Assembly (NCBI GenBank): GCA_902727895.1
Contig: CACVAP010000074.1
Coordinates: forward strand, 21,698-85,697
Reading direction: 5' to 3'
Length of the DNA: 64,000 nucleotides
From: an uncultured Sulfurovum sp.
GTDB lineage: Bacteria > Campylobacterota > Campylobacteria > Campylobacterales > Sulfurovaceae
Shown here: piece by piece, positions 1 to 8,102 of the stretch
Position numbering within the stretch: position 1 is the first letter of the stretch
Layout: each line of letters starts with the position of its first letter
The notes under the pieces: generated by a model
Told to the model about the DNA's origin: nothing
The model's database searches: none
The model's input: only the letters and a program-made list of their open reading frames with translations
Translations under genes and position numbers: made by a program

Positions 1-490
1 CTATCCAACCCTTCGACTTGTAAACTTCTTCTGGATGAGAAGGTATAGCTATTGGTTTTTTAATATTATTTTTCAATGAAATAGCTGATGGACTTTTATA
101 CAAAGTACTAGCTATACAATATCCTTTCCATTCTTCTCTAGAGGATAATTTTATGTACTTATGTACAAATTCTATAGCTTCTTCAAATGGTAAATACCTT
201 TCTTTTTCAAGCTCTATTTCTTTGCTTACCTTAATATCTATGCAATCATGTTTTTTTTCTATACCAATCCAATCTTCCGTATGTTTCCAACCTTTATTTG
301 AATAAATATTATATGGGTTTTTAGGTATATCTAATGGCAAAGAAACTTTATCTTTATACTCACCATTACAATATTTTTTCCAATCTTTTCTTTTTTGTAG
401 TTTCAACTTATGAACAAACTTTCTAGCTTCTTTGAAGGGTAAATACTTTGAATCTTTATCTTTTATCTCCACAAACTCTTCATCTCCCAT
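1..490 (-). CDS. Partial ORF with integrase-type repeat units; in-frame continuation of the split helicase
   Basis: On the minus strand this frame is open from ATG at 490 to the window edge. The same frame is also open back to the TAA (569-571) that ends the helicase, so ATG 490 may be only an internal Met. The protein shows two copies of a repeat of about 60 residues. Each has the order LPF.EA..FVH, then W..YC, then IP..P..IY/VY...GW, then DWIG where complete. This matches the repeat that family databases call the phage-integrase repeat unit, which is often found in tandem after helicase domains; its function is unknown and it may bind nucleic acid or protein. Upstream of ATG 490, codons 485-568 encode CTCG, which would complete a zinc ribbon started in the helicase. 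The C-terminus lies outside the window. It is either the tail of an interrupted helicase or a separate downstream gene; the first reading is favoured. Confidence 0.6.
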   Translation of the reverse strand, partial: MGDEEFVEIKDKDSKYLPFKEARKFVHKLKLQKRKDWKKYCNGEYKDKVSLPLDIPKNPYNIYSNKGWKHTEDWIGIEKKHDCIDIKVSKEIELEKERYLPFEEAIEFVHKYIKLSSREEWKGYCIASTLYKSPSAISLKNNIKKPIAIPSHPEEVYKSKGWI

Positions 491-568
491 ATAACTAGAG
501 ATAAGGGTCTTCTCCCCACAAGTACAATCTAAAAATAATTTATTTTTTGTTAGTCTAAAAGTACTCTT

Positions 569-1783
569 TTATGTATGTTCTTTCTTACACTTTATACATT
601 TATATGTAGCTTGTTTAATTTCTTTAACTGAAGCACAATCTTTACATTTCCAATATACTTTTTTATTTTCATAGAATAGCTTTAATTTTTCACTCTGACA
701 TTGACTGCATTTGAGTTTATTTTGAATTACATTACCTTCAATTTCATGAATAGGTGCTAAAGGCATACCTAAATTTTCAACAACATTACCACAATCAAGT
801 AGAGTTGCATACTTTTTTTTCTTAGCTATTCGTAAAATTCTACCTACCATCTGTTTATAAAGATTTTGACTTTTTGTTGGTCTTGCAATCACAGCACAGT
901 CTGTATCAGGTACATCAAATCCTGTAGTAAGCATTAAGACAGATACAAGTACTTTGGTCTCTCCTTTTTTAAATGATTCTATCTCTTTATAGACCTCATC
1001 CTTTTTCATTTTTGAATGAAGAGCTTTGGTTTTAAAACCATTTTGAATATATGCTTTTGTTAAAAGTTCAGCATGTGTAATATCAACAGCAAATACAATA
1101 GTTTTCCTAGAGTCTAAAATATATTTTTCTGTAGATTTTACTATTTCTAAAATCGTATTTTTATTACAAACAACTTTACTTAGTTCATTAAGGTTATAGT
1201 CACCTGCTGTAATTTTCACATGAGACAAATCTTGTTTCACTAAAACAAATGTTTTTAAAGAAACTAAATAACCCTTATTAATCATGTACTTCATATCATA
1301 TTTATCAAGTACTAAATCAAAACCTTTTAATAGTTTACCTTTTCTATCATACGGTGTAGCCGATAAACCTATAACTCTTGTATTGGGTTTTTTTTTAATC
1401 AATTTTTCAATCATAGAACCATCAAAACCATAATGAACCTCATCTATAATAATGACATCAGGCTGTAAGTTTTCTCGTCTACTTGCTGTTTGAATCGTAC
1501 TAACTAAAATTTTATCTTTATTTGTATATTTTGATTGACCATGTACTAGTTTTGGATTTAAACCTTTAAAAACTTCCATTGTTTGTTCCATTAAAACAAT
1601 CTTCGGAGCAACAAAAAGTATCTGAAAATCAAAATCTCTATATAACTTAAAAATAATCTCTTTAGCAATAACTGTTTTTCCACCACCTGTAGGAATCTGA
1701 ATTAGTGTTGATTTTTTACTTTTTACAGTTTGCTCAATTATATCTTTTTGATATGGTCTTAATATAATTTTCTTACTACTCAT
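569..1783 (-). CDS. Superfamily 2 DEAD/DEAH-type helicase, probably truncated by a nonsense codon
   Basis: An SF2 helicase/translocase related to the UvrB/RecQ-like resolvase-helicase group. Motif Q-like LRPYQ is at residues 8-12, Walker A PTGGGKT at 31-37, DEVH at 114-117 and SATP at 141-144. The second RecA lobe carries TTGFDVP and the arginine-finger motif QMVGRILR. A complete zinc ribbon follows (Cys 359, 362, 380, 383). Then comes half of a second ribbon (Cys 396, 399), and the frame meets TAA five residues later. The codons after the stop continue in the same frame with the missing CxC half-ribbon and integrase-type repeats. ATG 1783 lies inside the end of the upstream STAND gene (8-base overlap), which implies coupled translation. 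Helicase activity should be intact in the truncated product; the lost tail probably mediated targeting. Confidence 0.85.
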   Translation of the reverse strand: MSSKKIILRPYQKDIIEQTVKSKKSTLIQIPTGGGKTVIAKEIIFKLYRDFDFQILFVAPKIVLMEQTMEVFKGLNPKLVHGQSKYTNKDKILVSTIQTASRRENLQPDVIIIDEVHYGFDGSMIEKLIKKKPNTRVIGLSATPYDRKGKLLKGFDLVLDKYDMKYMINKGYLVSLKTFVLVKQDLSHVKITAGDYNLNELSKVVCNKNTILEIVKSTEKYILDSRKTIVFAVDITHAELLTKAYIQNGFKTKALHSKMKKDEVYKEIESFKKGETKVLVSVLMLTTGFDVPDTDCAVIARPTKSQNLYKQMVGRILRIAKKKKYATLLDCGNVVENLGMPLAPIHEIEGNVIQNKLKCSQCQSEKLKLFYENKKVYWKCKDCASVKEIKQATYKCIKCKKEHT

Positions 1784-4193
1784 TTTGTAACTCTTTTTCT
1801 ATGAAAAGTAATCGTTCTCTCGCGTCAATTAAATAACTATGGTTATCATTGTAATTAGAACTCCATATTTCTATAGCTTTATCTTGTTCTACTTTAGCTT
1901 CTTTATACTTCTCTCTTTTAAAATGAATAATGGCTAAATTATCATAACTTTCTCCAAAATATTCATGATTCTCATCTAATTCATACTCTGAATATAACTC
2001 TTCTCTCATTTTTAATGCTAATAAAATATCTTCTTCTGCTAATTCATATTTCCCTTCCTCTGTATAAAGCTCTCCTCTATTATTGTAAAATTGTGCAAAT
2101 GCTTTTTTATCGTCAATCTTTAAAGCTAAAGCTTTTTGCAAAAAATCATGTGATTCAGAATAATCCTTTTTATTTCTATAGATTAAAGACATATTGTTAA
2201 ACACAATAGCCATATGATGAGAGTTGTTCATTTTTTTAGCAATTACTAAACTTTTATTGAAATAGTATAAAGCTTTATCTGATAGTTGAGAATCATTGTT
2301 ATTTTTTGCATTTATCCAATATATTGAACCTTTATCATCATAACAAGTAGCAACAGACTGATCTTCTTTTTTATCAATAAAAATTTCTAAAGCTTTATTA
2401 ATATAAGTTAAAGCATCATCCAATTTTTCCGATTTTTCAAATATTCTAGCTAATAGCTGATAAGTATTTTCTATATCATAATCTATTTTTATCTCTTTCC
2501 AAACTTTTTCATTTAAAAGGAAATATTTTTTAGCACTCTCATAGTCGCCATACTTATCAAAAGAAACTTTAGCTGTAAAAAAATATAAATTTAAAACTTT
2601 TTCACTTTTGAAATTTAATTTTTCTAAAACCTTAGCTATAGACTCAAGGAACTCTATCCAAATATCACCTTTATTTGTATGGCTAGAAAAATACTCTACA
2701 ATTGTTTCTATCTCTTCTAAAGAAGGAGCATAATTAGCTAATAAAAACTCTTTAACAACCTGATGTAACTTATACCCATCAACACTCTCAATAAGCCATC
2801 CTTGAACAACCAAAAAATTCAATCTACTCTTTAATTTTCTATCAAAAATCTCTTCTAAAAAATGCAATTCAATATTAATAGAAGGAAGAATAGCCAACTG
2901 TTTTAGAAGCAGAAGATACTCATCTTTTAAACTCTTCTTTTGCATCTCAAAAAGCTCTTTTAAATTCTGATTAAATGAAATTTCATCTCCGTCATCATCT
3001 ATAAACTCTATTTTAGCCAACTCTCCAAATTTAAATTTCTCTATAATATCATCTAAAGAGTAATCCTCATTCTCAATTGTCTTTGCCACAAGTTCAATAA
3101 ACAGAGGATGATAATCAAGATACTCTATAATCTTATTAACTTTTTCTAGTTCATTTGTTCTATAATTATCTAAAAAAAGTTTTTGAGCATCTTGTGGGTC
3201 AAGTGTAGGCAAAGGGTAAATATTTACATTTTTAACTTTAAGTCGAGAAGTCAAAAGCACCCTATATCCATTATGCTCTAACCCTAAAATCTTCTCTAAT
3301 TTCTCTTGGTTGTCTTTTATCTCTTTGACATTATCTATAATCAAAAGCTTATTAGTCGTTGGTTCTAATTTTATAAGCTCACGCAAAACCCCATCAAGTC
3401 TATCTTGACCTTGTGCAATCTCTAGTTTAAAAGCACCTTCAAGCTCACTCTCAAAACTCTCTAAGCCCTCAAAAAATCCATAATAATCATACTCATCTTT
3501 ATGACGATGTAAATAGTTACTTGCGATAGTTGATTTACCCACACCACCAATACCCTTGACAAGCAGTGTATTAGAAGCTTTTAATCGTTCATCTATCTCT
3601 TGAAGTTCCTTTTCTCTACCTATAAGGGTTGATTTTCCTAGTTTAATGCTTAGTTGTGGAGAGATATCAGAGTCACAAGCTTTATCATGTAGGAGTTTAC
3701 AGAGTGTTTTAAAAACCTTGGTTGCAATATCAGGATTCGTACTAACTTTACTATTTATATCTTCAATCCCATATAAATGAGATTTCGGTACACCTTTACC
3801 TCTAAACTCTTCTAAAATTTTATCAGAAAAATTTGGTTTATTTTTAATGTAAAACATCTTAATTTTATAATGAGCATATTTTTTATATTCATCTTGTTTT
3901 ACCAACTCATTAAATTTATCAATCGTATCTTCTCTTACTTTTTTAGTTGAAATTTCAGAGGTCACTTGAAAAACAGTTTCATTAACTGTATCAATCAAAT
4001 CTATAGCAGGAAAGTTGGGCTTTTCTTCATTAGCATTAATCAAATTCCAGCCATACACATCATTTAAAATTTGCATAAAAATATATTCAGCTGATGTATT
4101 AATATTATAAAGTTTTTGTTTAGTATCATCTTCAACCATAGACTTTATGTAAGAGAGCTTCCTTCTAATATATTCTGATTTGATTATTGACAT
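1776..4193 (-). CDS. SMEK-domain STAND (NB-ARC-like) NTPase with TPR repeats, candidate defence protein
   Basis: An 805-residue, three-part protein. Residues 1-150 resemble the SMEK domain found at the N-terminus of STAND NTPases. This part has D65, then VFQVTS (74-79) and K84, a pattern like PD-(D/E)XK nucleases. A STAND/NB-ARC ATPase follows, with GREKEL at 192-197, Walker A GIGGVGKST at 214-222, Walker B LLIIDN at 283-288, TSR sensor at 315-317 and a GLPL-like HPLFIEL at 362-368. A winged-helix-like segment is at about 420-490, and at least five TPR-type helical repeats fill about 580-795. This order (effector, oligomerising ATPase, repeat sensor) is that of antiviral STAND (Avs-like) and NLR-like proteins. 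Inference: the TPRs sense a phage product and the N-terminal domain acts on nucleic acid. It is the first gene of an overlapping pair with the helicase. Confidence 0.85.
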   Translation of the reverse strand: MSIIKSEYIRRKLSYIKSMVEDDTKQKLYNINTSAEYIFMQILNDVYGWNLINANEEKPNFPAIDLIDTVNETVFQVTSEISTKKVREDTIDKFNELVKQDEYKKYAHYKIKMFYIKNKPNFSDKILEEFRGKGVPKSHLYGIEDINSKVSTNPDIATKVFKTLCKLLHDKACDSDISPQLSIKLGKSTLIGREKELQEIDERLKASNTLLVKGIGGVGKSTIASNYLHRHKDEYDYYGFFEGLESFESELEGAFKLEIAQGQDRLDGVLRELIKLEPTTNKLLIIDNVKEIKDNQEKLEKILGLEHNGYRVLLTSRLKVKNVNIYPLPTLDPQDAQKLFLDNYRTNELEKVNKIIEYLDYHPLFIELVAKTIENEDYSLDDIIEKFKFGELAKIEFIDDDGDEISFNQNLKELFEMQKKSLKDEYLLLLKQLAILPSINIELHFLEEIFDRKLKSRLNFLVVQGWLIESVDGYKLHQVVKEFLLANYAPSLEEIETIVEYFSSHTNKGDIWIEFLESIAKVLEKLNFKSEKVLNLYFFTAKVSFDKYGDYESAKKYFLLNEKVWKEIKIDYDIENTYQLLARIFEKSEKLDDALTYINKALEIFIDKKEDQSVATCYDDKGSIYWINAKNNNDSQLSDKALYYFNKSLVIAKKMNNSHHMAIVFNNMSLIYRNKKDYSESHDFLQKALALKIDDKKAFAQFYNNRGELYTEEGKYELAEEDILLALKMREELYSEYELDENHEYFGESYDNLAIIHFKREKYKEAKVEQDKAIEIWSSNYNDNHSYLIDARERLLFIEKELQNE

Positions 4194-4226
4194 GATTATA
4201 GTTTCCCTATTTTCTTCTTAAATATA

Positions 4227-4235
4227 TTATAGCAA
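4227..4235 (-). promoter_or_regulatory. Extended -10 promoter of the STAND/helicase unit
   Basis: On the minus strand the sequence reads TGCTATAAT, an extended -10 box, about 34 bases before the STAND start codon. This would place transcription start near 4220 and give a short leader containing AGGGAAA as ribosome-binding site. No good -35 was recognised, as is common for A+T-rich Campylobacterota promoters. Confidence 0.45.
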
Positions 4236-4283
4236 ACATTAGAAGCCTTTCGGCAAAACATTCATTTACGCCAACTCCATTAA

Positions 4284-4312
4284 ACGGTGGGTTAGAAACA
4301 CCACCCTACGGT
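4284..4312 (-). repeat. GTAGGGTG-headed palindromic repeat
   Basis: Read on the minus strand: CCGTAGGGTGG, a short loop, then a complementary CCACCG arm. The head GTAGGGTG is shared with elements at 38370 and 47375-47517 in this window. Similar GTAGGGTGGGTTAG palindromes are dispersed in many bacterial genomes. No open reading frame covers it. It lies between the STAND promoter and the SUV3-like gene. Confidence 0.5.
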
Positions 4313-4410
4313 TTTAAAATTAAATTATAAGCTGTGAATTAATAGTTTTTTCATGACCCCAACCTTTTATGATATAATCATATATACTAAAAATAAAGAA
4401 CTAAAAACAT

Positions 4411-7257
4411 ATGGCAAAAAAAAAGAGAAAACAATCAATTAAAATAAATAATAAAGTAAAAGAACTAATGGATGGTGAACCTTTTGATGAGGGTATCAAA
4501 TATTTAAGTGAAGATGTTCTAGTAGAACTTACCATGTTACTTGACCTTCAAGTACCCATGTTGGTTAAAAAAGAAATGGTTCGAGCTTTACGCCAAGCTT
4601 GGTCAGAGGGTAATGTACAATTACGGCTAAATATTGTTAACTACCTCGACCAAATGAACATTAAAAAAGTGACTTTAGATGAGACAGATAAAGTTTCTTA
4701 CATTGTCTCTCTTTTAGACAAGCATGACCATGACAAAGAAGAAGAACAAATGGTACTTTCTTCTTTTATGGACACTAAATTTAACAAAATATCCGAAGAC
4801 AAAATTGCCAACAAACTAAACTATATAAGACAACAAAAGCTTATGAACTTGTGGGAAAAAAAGATTGATGTAGAGTTTAACACCCTCTCAGAAATGGAAT
4901 TTTACCACTCTTATGAATTTGTTATGAATGAAGAGACTTTTTATAAATCGCTACTCACCACAACAGGTAGTATAGAAAACAATCTACTTCTACATGAAGA
5001 TGAAAGTCACATCACAAAAACTTTAGAACTACTCAGACTCTCAGCTATTACAGAAAAAACCGAAGAAATAAACACTTTTTTAGAGAGCGTTAAAAATAAT
5101 CATAAATACCTTTCTGAAAGTGAAGTCATAAAACTCATTCGTTCTATGCCTCCAGAAGATTCTTTTTATGAAATAGAAATTCCCCTTAGTATTTTAAGAG
5201 AGATTGTTAGCCTTATAGATCCTTTGTATGTGCTTACCTTACAAGGTAGTAGCATTATTGTTAGTAAGGAAAAATCTTACTCTCTTTACACCAAAGACAT
5301 ACCTTATACAGCTGTTGTAAACTATGGTCGTCCTTTTATTTTCCACCACATTTGGAAAGCTGAGAAGCTTCCCATCAAAGACGACTTACTACGTGTAAAA
5401 AAAGAGATGCAAGAACATCTTGAACATAATATGGCAGACTTAGAAGATGAACTTTATGAGTTAGCAGAGGGTTTAGAGTTAGAAGATTCTGTGGTTGAAC
5501 AGCATATTATAAAATTTGTGGAACCACAACTTATTTCAGCTCAAAACCTTAAACTCAAAGAGAAAGTTAAACGCCGTATTGTTTACCACTTTATGGAACA
5601 TATACGCCCTTTAAAAGAAAAACGACGTAAAGAGGAACTTTTAGCCAAAACCATTCGAGACTTTAAAAACCTTTTCCCTTTGGCAAGATTACTTAAACGT
5701 GAAATTTTCTTTCATGTTGGACCAACCAACTCAGGAAAAACTTACCAAGCACTTAAAATCTTAGAAGAAGCAGACACAGGTTACTACTTAGCCCCTTTAA
5801 GACTTTTAGCACTAGAAGGTTATGAGAACTTAAAAGCTAAAAACGTAGGGGTGTCTTTAATTACGGGTGAAGAAGAAATTATTGATGAAGAGTCAACGCA
5901 CATATCTTCAACCATTGAAATGATGAACGGTTCAGTAGATGTTGATGTCTGTGTCATAGACGAAATACAAATGATAAGCGACCGTGACCGTGGTTGGGCT
6001 TGGGCAAATGCACTCATTGGTGTTCCTGCTAAAAAAGTCATATTAACGGGTTCTGCTGATGTTTTAGAAGCTGTCACCCTACTTTGTGAATACTTAGAAG
6101 AACCATTAACAGTAACACACTTTGAACGTAAAAACGAACTTAAATTACTCACTCAACCTACGCCGTTAAAAGAGATAGAAAAAGGAACAGCCGTCATTGC
6201 ATTTTCACGACGTGATGTCCTAGGACTTCGTCAACAACTTTCACAAAACTTTGAAGTCTCAGTAGTCTATGGAGGTTTATCACCCGAAGTAAGAAGAGAA
6301 GAAGCCAGACGTTTTAGAGAAGGAAAATCACAAATACTCGTAGCCACCGATGCCATTGCTATGGGTTTAAACCTTCCCATTAAAACCCTGCTCTTTTCAA
6401 AAGACAACAAGTTTGATGGTTTACGAAGACGTGAATTACTCCCAACTGAAGTAGCACAAATCTCTGGACGTGCTGGACGTTATGGTTTAGAAGAAGTTGG
6501 TTATATTGGGGCTTTAGATAAAAAGGCTTTAGAGACCATTGAGTCAAAATTTTATCAGCCTTTACCTACCTTAGAACTTCCTTTTTCTGTCATGGCAAAC
6601 TTAGAACATGTCATGCTTATTGGTGAGATTCTTGAAACTGAAGACCTCTCAACCATTTTAAATTTCTTTGCTGACAACATGGAGTTTGAAGGTCCTTTTG
6701 TCGCAGCAAACTTAGACTCCATGCTTGAAATTTCGACCATTGTTGACGAATACAGACTGGACTTAAAAACACGTTTCCATTTAGCCTGTGCGCCTGTTTC
6801 ATTGTCTTCACCTTACATAGAATCAGTTTTTAACCGTTACATCAAACAAATTGAAGCTGGACTACCTGTAGCCTACATTCCACCACGTGACCTACCAAAG
6901 TTTGCACAAACCAATGAAATGATGCTAAATGCAGAAGACCGAGTAAAAGAAATTTCTCTCTACCTATGGCTTTCATTTAAATTTGAAGACTTATTTCAAG
7001 AAAAACAAAAAGCCCTAGAGGCACGAGTACGACTAAACCAGTACATAGAAGCTTCTTTAAAACAAGGAAACTTTGTTAAAAAATGTACACGTTGTTCTAA
7101 GAGTTTAGATTTTACTTACCGTTTTTCAATCTGTGATGCTTGTTTTACCAAAGGTCGAAGAGGATCTAGAACAACTAACAGAGGTGCCAGAAATGGTGGT
7201 ACAGATGCAGACAAAAGTCCTACAAGAAGTAGACGAAGCTCTAGCAGACGTTCATAA
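4411..7257 (+). CDS. SUV3-like DEXH-box RNA helicase
   Basis: A 948-residue helicase of the SUV3 group (mitochondrial degradosome-type RNA helicases, also found in Campylobacterota). It has a long N-terminal extension of about 430 residues not seen in the core family. Motif I is GPTNSGKT at 437-444, with a SUV3-typical APLRLLA segment after it. Motif II is DEIQ at 517-520. The second lobe carries ATDAIAMGLNLP and QISGRAGRYG. The C-terminus has a Cys-pair ribbon (CTRC ... CDAC) followed by a low-complexity Arg/Ser/Gly tail, as expected of an RNA-binding protein. It probably unwinds structured RNA in decay or ribosome-related processing. It stands alone, transcribed away from the STAND unit. 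Confidence 0.85.
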   Translation: MAKKKRKQSIKINNKVKELMDGEPFDEGIKYLSEDVLVELTMLLDLQVPMLVKKEMVRALRQAWSEGNVQLRLNIVNYLDQMNIKKVTLDETDKVSYIVSLLDKHDHDKEEEQMVLSSFMDTKFNKISEDKIANKLNYIRQQKLMNLWEKKIDVEFNTLSEMEFYHSYEFVMNEETFYKSLLTTTGSIENNLLLHEDESHITKTLELLRLSAITEKTEEINTFLESVKNNHKYLSESEVIKLIRSMPPEDSFYEIEIPLSILREIVSLIDPLYVLTLQGSSIIVSKEKSYSLYTKDIPYTAVVNYGRPFIFHHIWKAEKLPIKDDLLRVKKEMQEHLEHNMADLEDELYELAEGLELEDSVVEQHIIKFVEPQLISAQNLKLKEKVKRRIVYHFMEHIRPLKEKRRKEELLAKTIRDFKNLFPLARLLKREIFFHVGPTNSGKTYQALKILEEADTGYYLAPLRLLALEGYENLKAKNVGVSLITGEEEIIDEESTHISSTIEMMNGSVDVDVCVIDEIQMISDRDRGWAWANALIGVPAKKVILTGSADVLEAVTLLCEYLEEPLTVTHFERKNELKLLTQPTPLKEIEKGTAVIAFSRRDVLGLRQQLSQNFEVSVVYGGLSPEVRREEARRFREGKSQILVATDAIAMGLNLPIKTLLFSKDNKFDGLRRRELLPTEVAQISGRAGRYGLEEVGYIGALDKKALETIESKFYQPLPTLELPFSVMANLEHVMLIGEILETEDLSTILNFFADNMEFEGPFVAANLDSMLEISTIVDEYRLDLKTRFHLACAPVSLSSPYIESVFNRYIKQIEAGLPVAYIPPRDLPKFAQTNEMMLNAEDRVKEISLYLWLSFKFEDLFQEKQKALEARVRLNQYIEASLKQGNFVKKCTRCSKSLDFTYRFSICDACFTKGRRGSRTTNRGARNGGTDADKSPTRSRRSSSRRS

Positions 7258-7283
7258 AAAGATAGAATTTATTTCCTATCTTT
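7258..7283. terminator. Shared hairpin between convergent genes
   Basis: AAAGATAG (7258-7265) and CTATCTTT (7276-7283) form an 8-bp perfect stem between the stop of the SUV3-like gene and the stop of the YiiX-like gene, which lies inside the right arm. A-runs and T-runs flank it, so it could end transcription in both directions. Confidence 0.5.
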
Positions 7284-7884
7284 CATAAACAGTTTCAAGT
7301 AAATCTGAATCAAATATTCCCTGAGGGTCAATTACCTTTTCCTCAAACGGAATATTATCTCCATAACGTTCTTTTAATTTTTCTTGGACTACGGGATGTG
7401 TCAAATTAAAACTCTTCAACTTCTTTAAAGTTCCAAGCTCTATATTTGCTCCTCGTTTATAAATTTTCCAAACCAATTCAGAACAATATATCTTTGAATC
7501 ACTCCATTCAAAAAGTGCATCATAAGGTTTTTTAGAAAAATCTCTAGCAACAGTTTCCATACGTTTTAAAATAGAAGAGTTTAAAGTTGTTTTGTCTTTC
7601 AGACGTTTCACCACATAATGTTTCCCTATTCCATTAAGTACCCAATGTTCTAAAGGTGTTGCTTCTACTGAACCAACTGCTTCATATACATATGACTTAC
7701 CATTTTTATTATAAACTATACCCATATGAGAATATTCTGAGTTTGTAGCCAGTTTAATCGCTTGAGATTGAGAAGATGGCGAATCTTGAAAAACAATATC
7801 TCCATCTTCTAAAGTCAAAGACTGTGGACTAGAACAGCCAAATATTAAAAAAATAAAAATAAGGCTTAGTAGTGTTTTATGCAT
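7276..7884 (-). CDS. YiiX-type permuted papain-like lipoprotein
   Basis: A 202-residue predicted lipoprotein. The signal peptide ends at a lipobox with Cys17 (IFGC). The mature part fits the YiiX/YebB group of permuted NlpC/P60-papain-like enzymes: an early LEDGDIVFQ segment, catalytic His53 in SHMGIV, and catalytic Cys134 in YCSELVWK. In this permuted fold the His comes before the Cys, as here. Members are thought to cleave amide or ester bonds in the envelope, and the true substrate is unknown. It is transcribed convergently with the SUV3-like gene and stands alone. Confidence 0.75.
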   Translation of the reverse strand: MHKTLLSLIFIFLIFGCSSPQSLTLEDGDIVFQDSPSSQSQAIKLATNSEYSHMGIVYNKNGKSYVYEAVGSVEATPLEHWVLNGIGKHYVVKRLKDKTTLNSSILKRMETVARDFSKKPYDALFEWSDSKIYCSELVWKIYKRGANIELGTLKKLKSFNLTHPVVQEKLKERYGDNIPFEEKVIDPQGIFDSDLLETVYER

Positions 7885-8102
7885 AAAGTATCCTTCTTAT
7901 AGTTTACAACCTTGATGTCTTGATTATACTATAAAGGAATATTAAATGCTCTAACAGTGATAGAAAAAGCCTAAGGAGTTAATTAAATTACTAAAGTTGA
8001 AACAAAAATATCATGAATACAATTCATAAAAGTATTCTCTTTCATTCTTATCTTTTCCTCATCTTATTTTGTTAAAATACAGCCTTCCTAAAAAGGTAAA
8101 AA

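Noticed and set aside
2015..2200. Plus-strand ORF opposite the STAND gene
   Set aside because: It lies wholly within the TPR coding region of the minus-strand gene, has low-complexity Leu-rich product and no ribosome-binding site.
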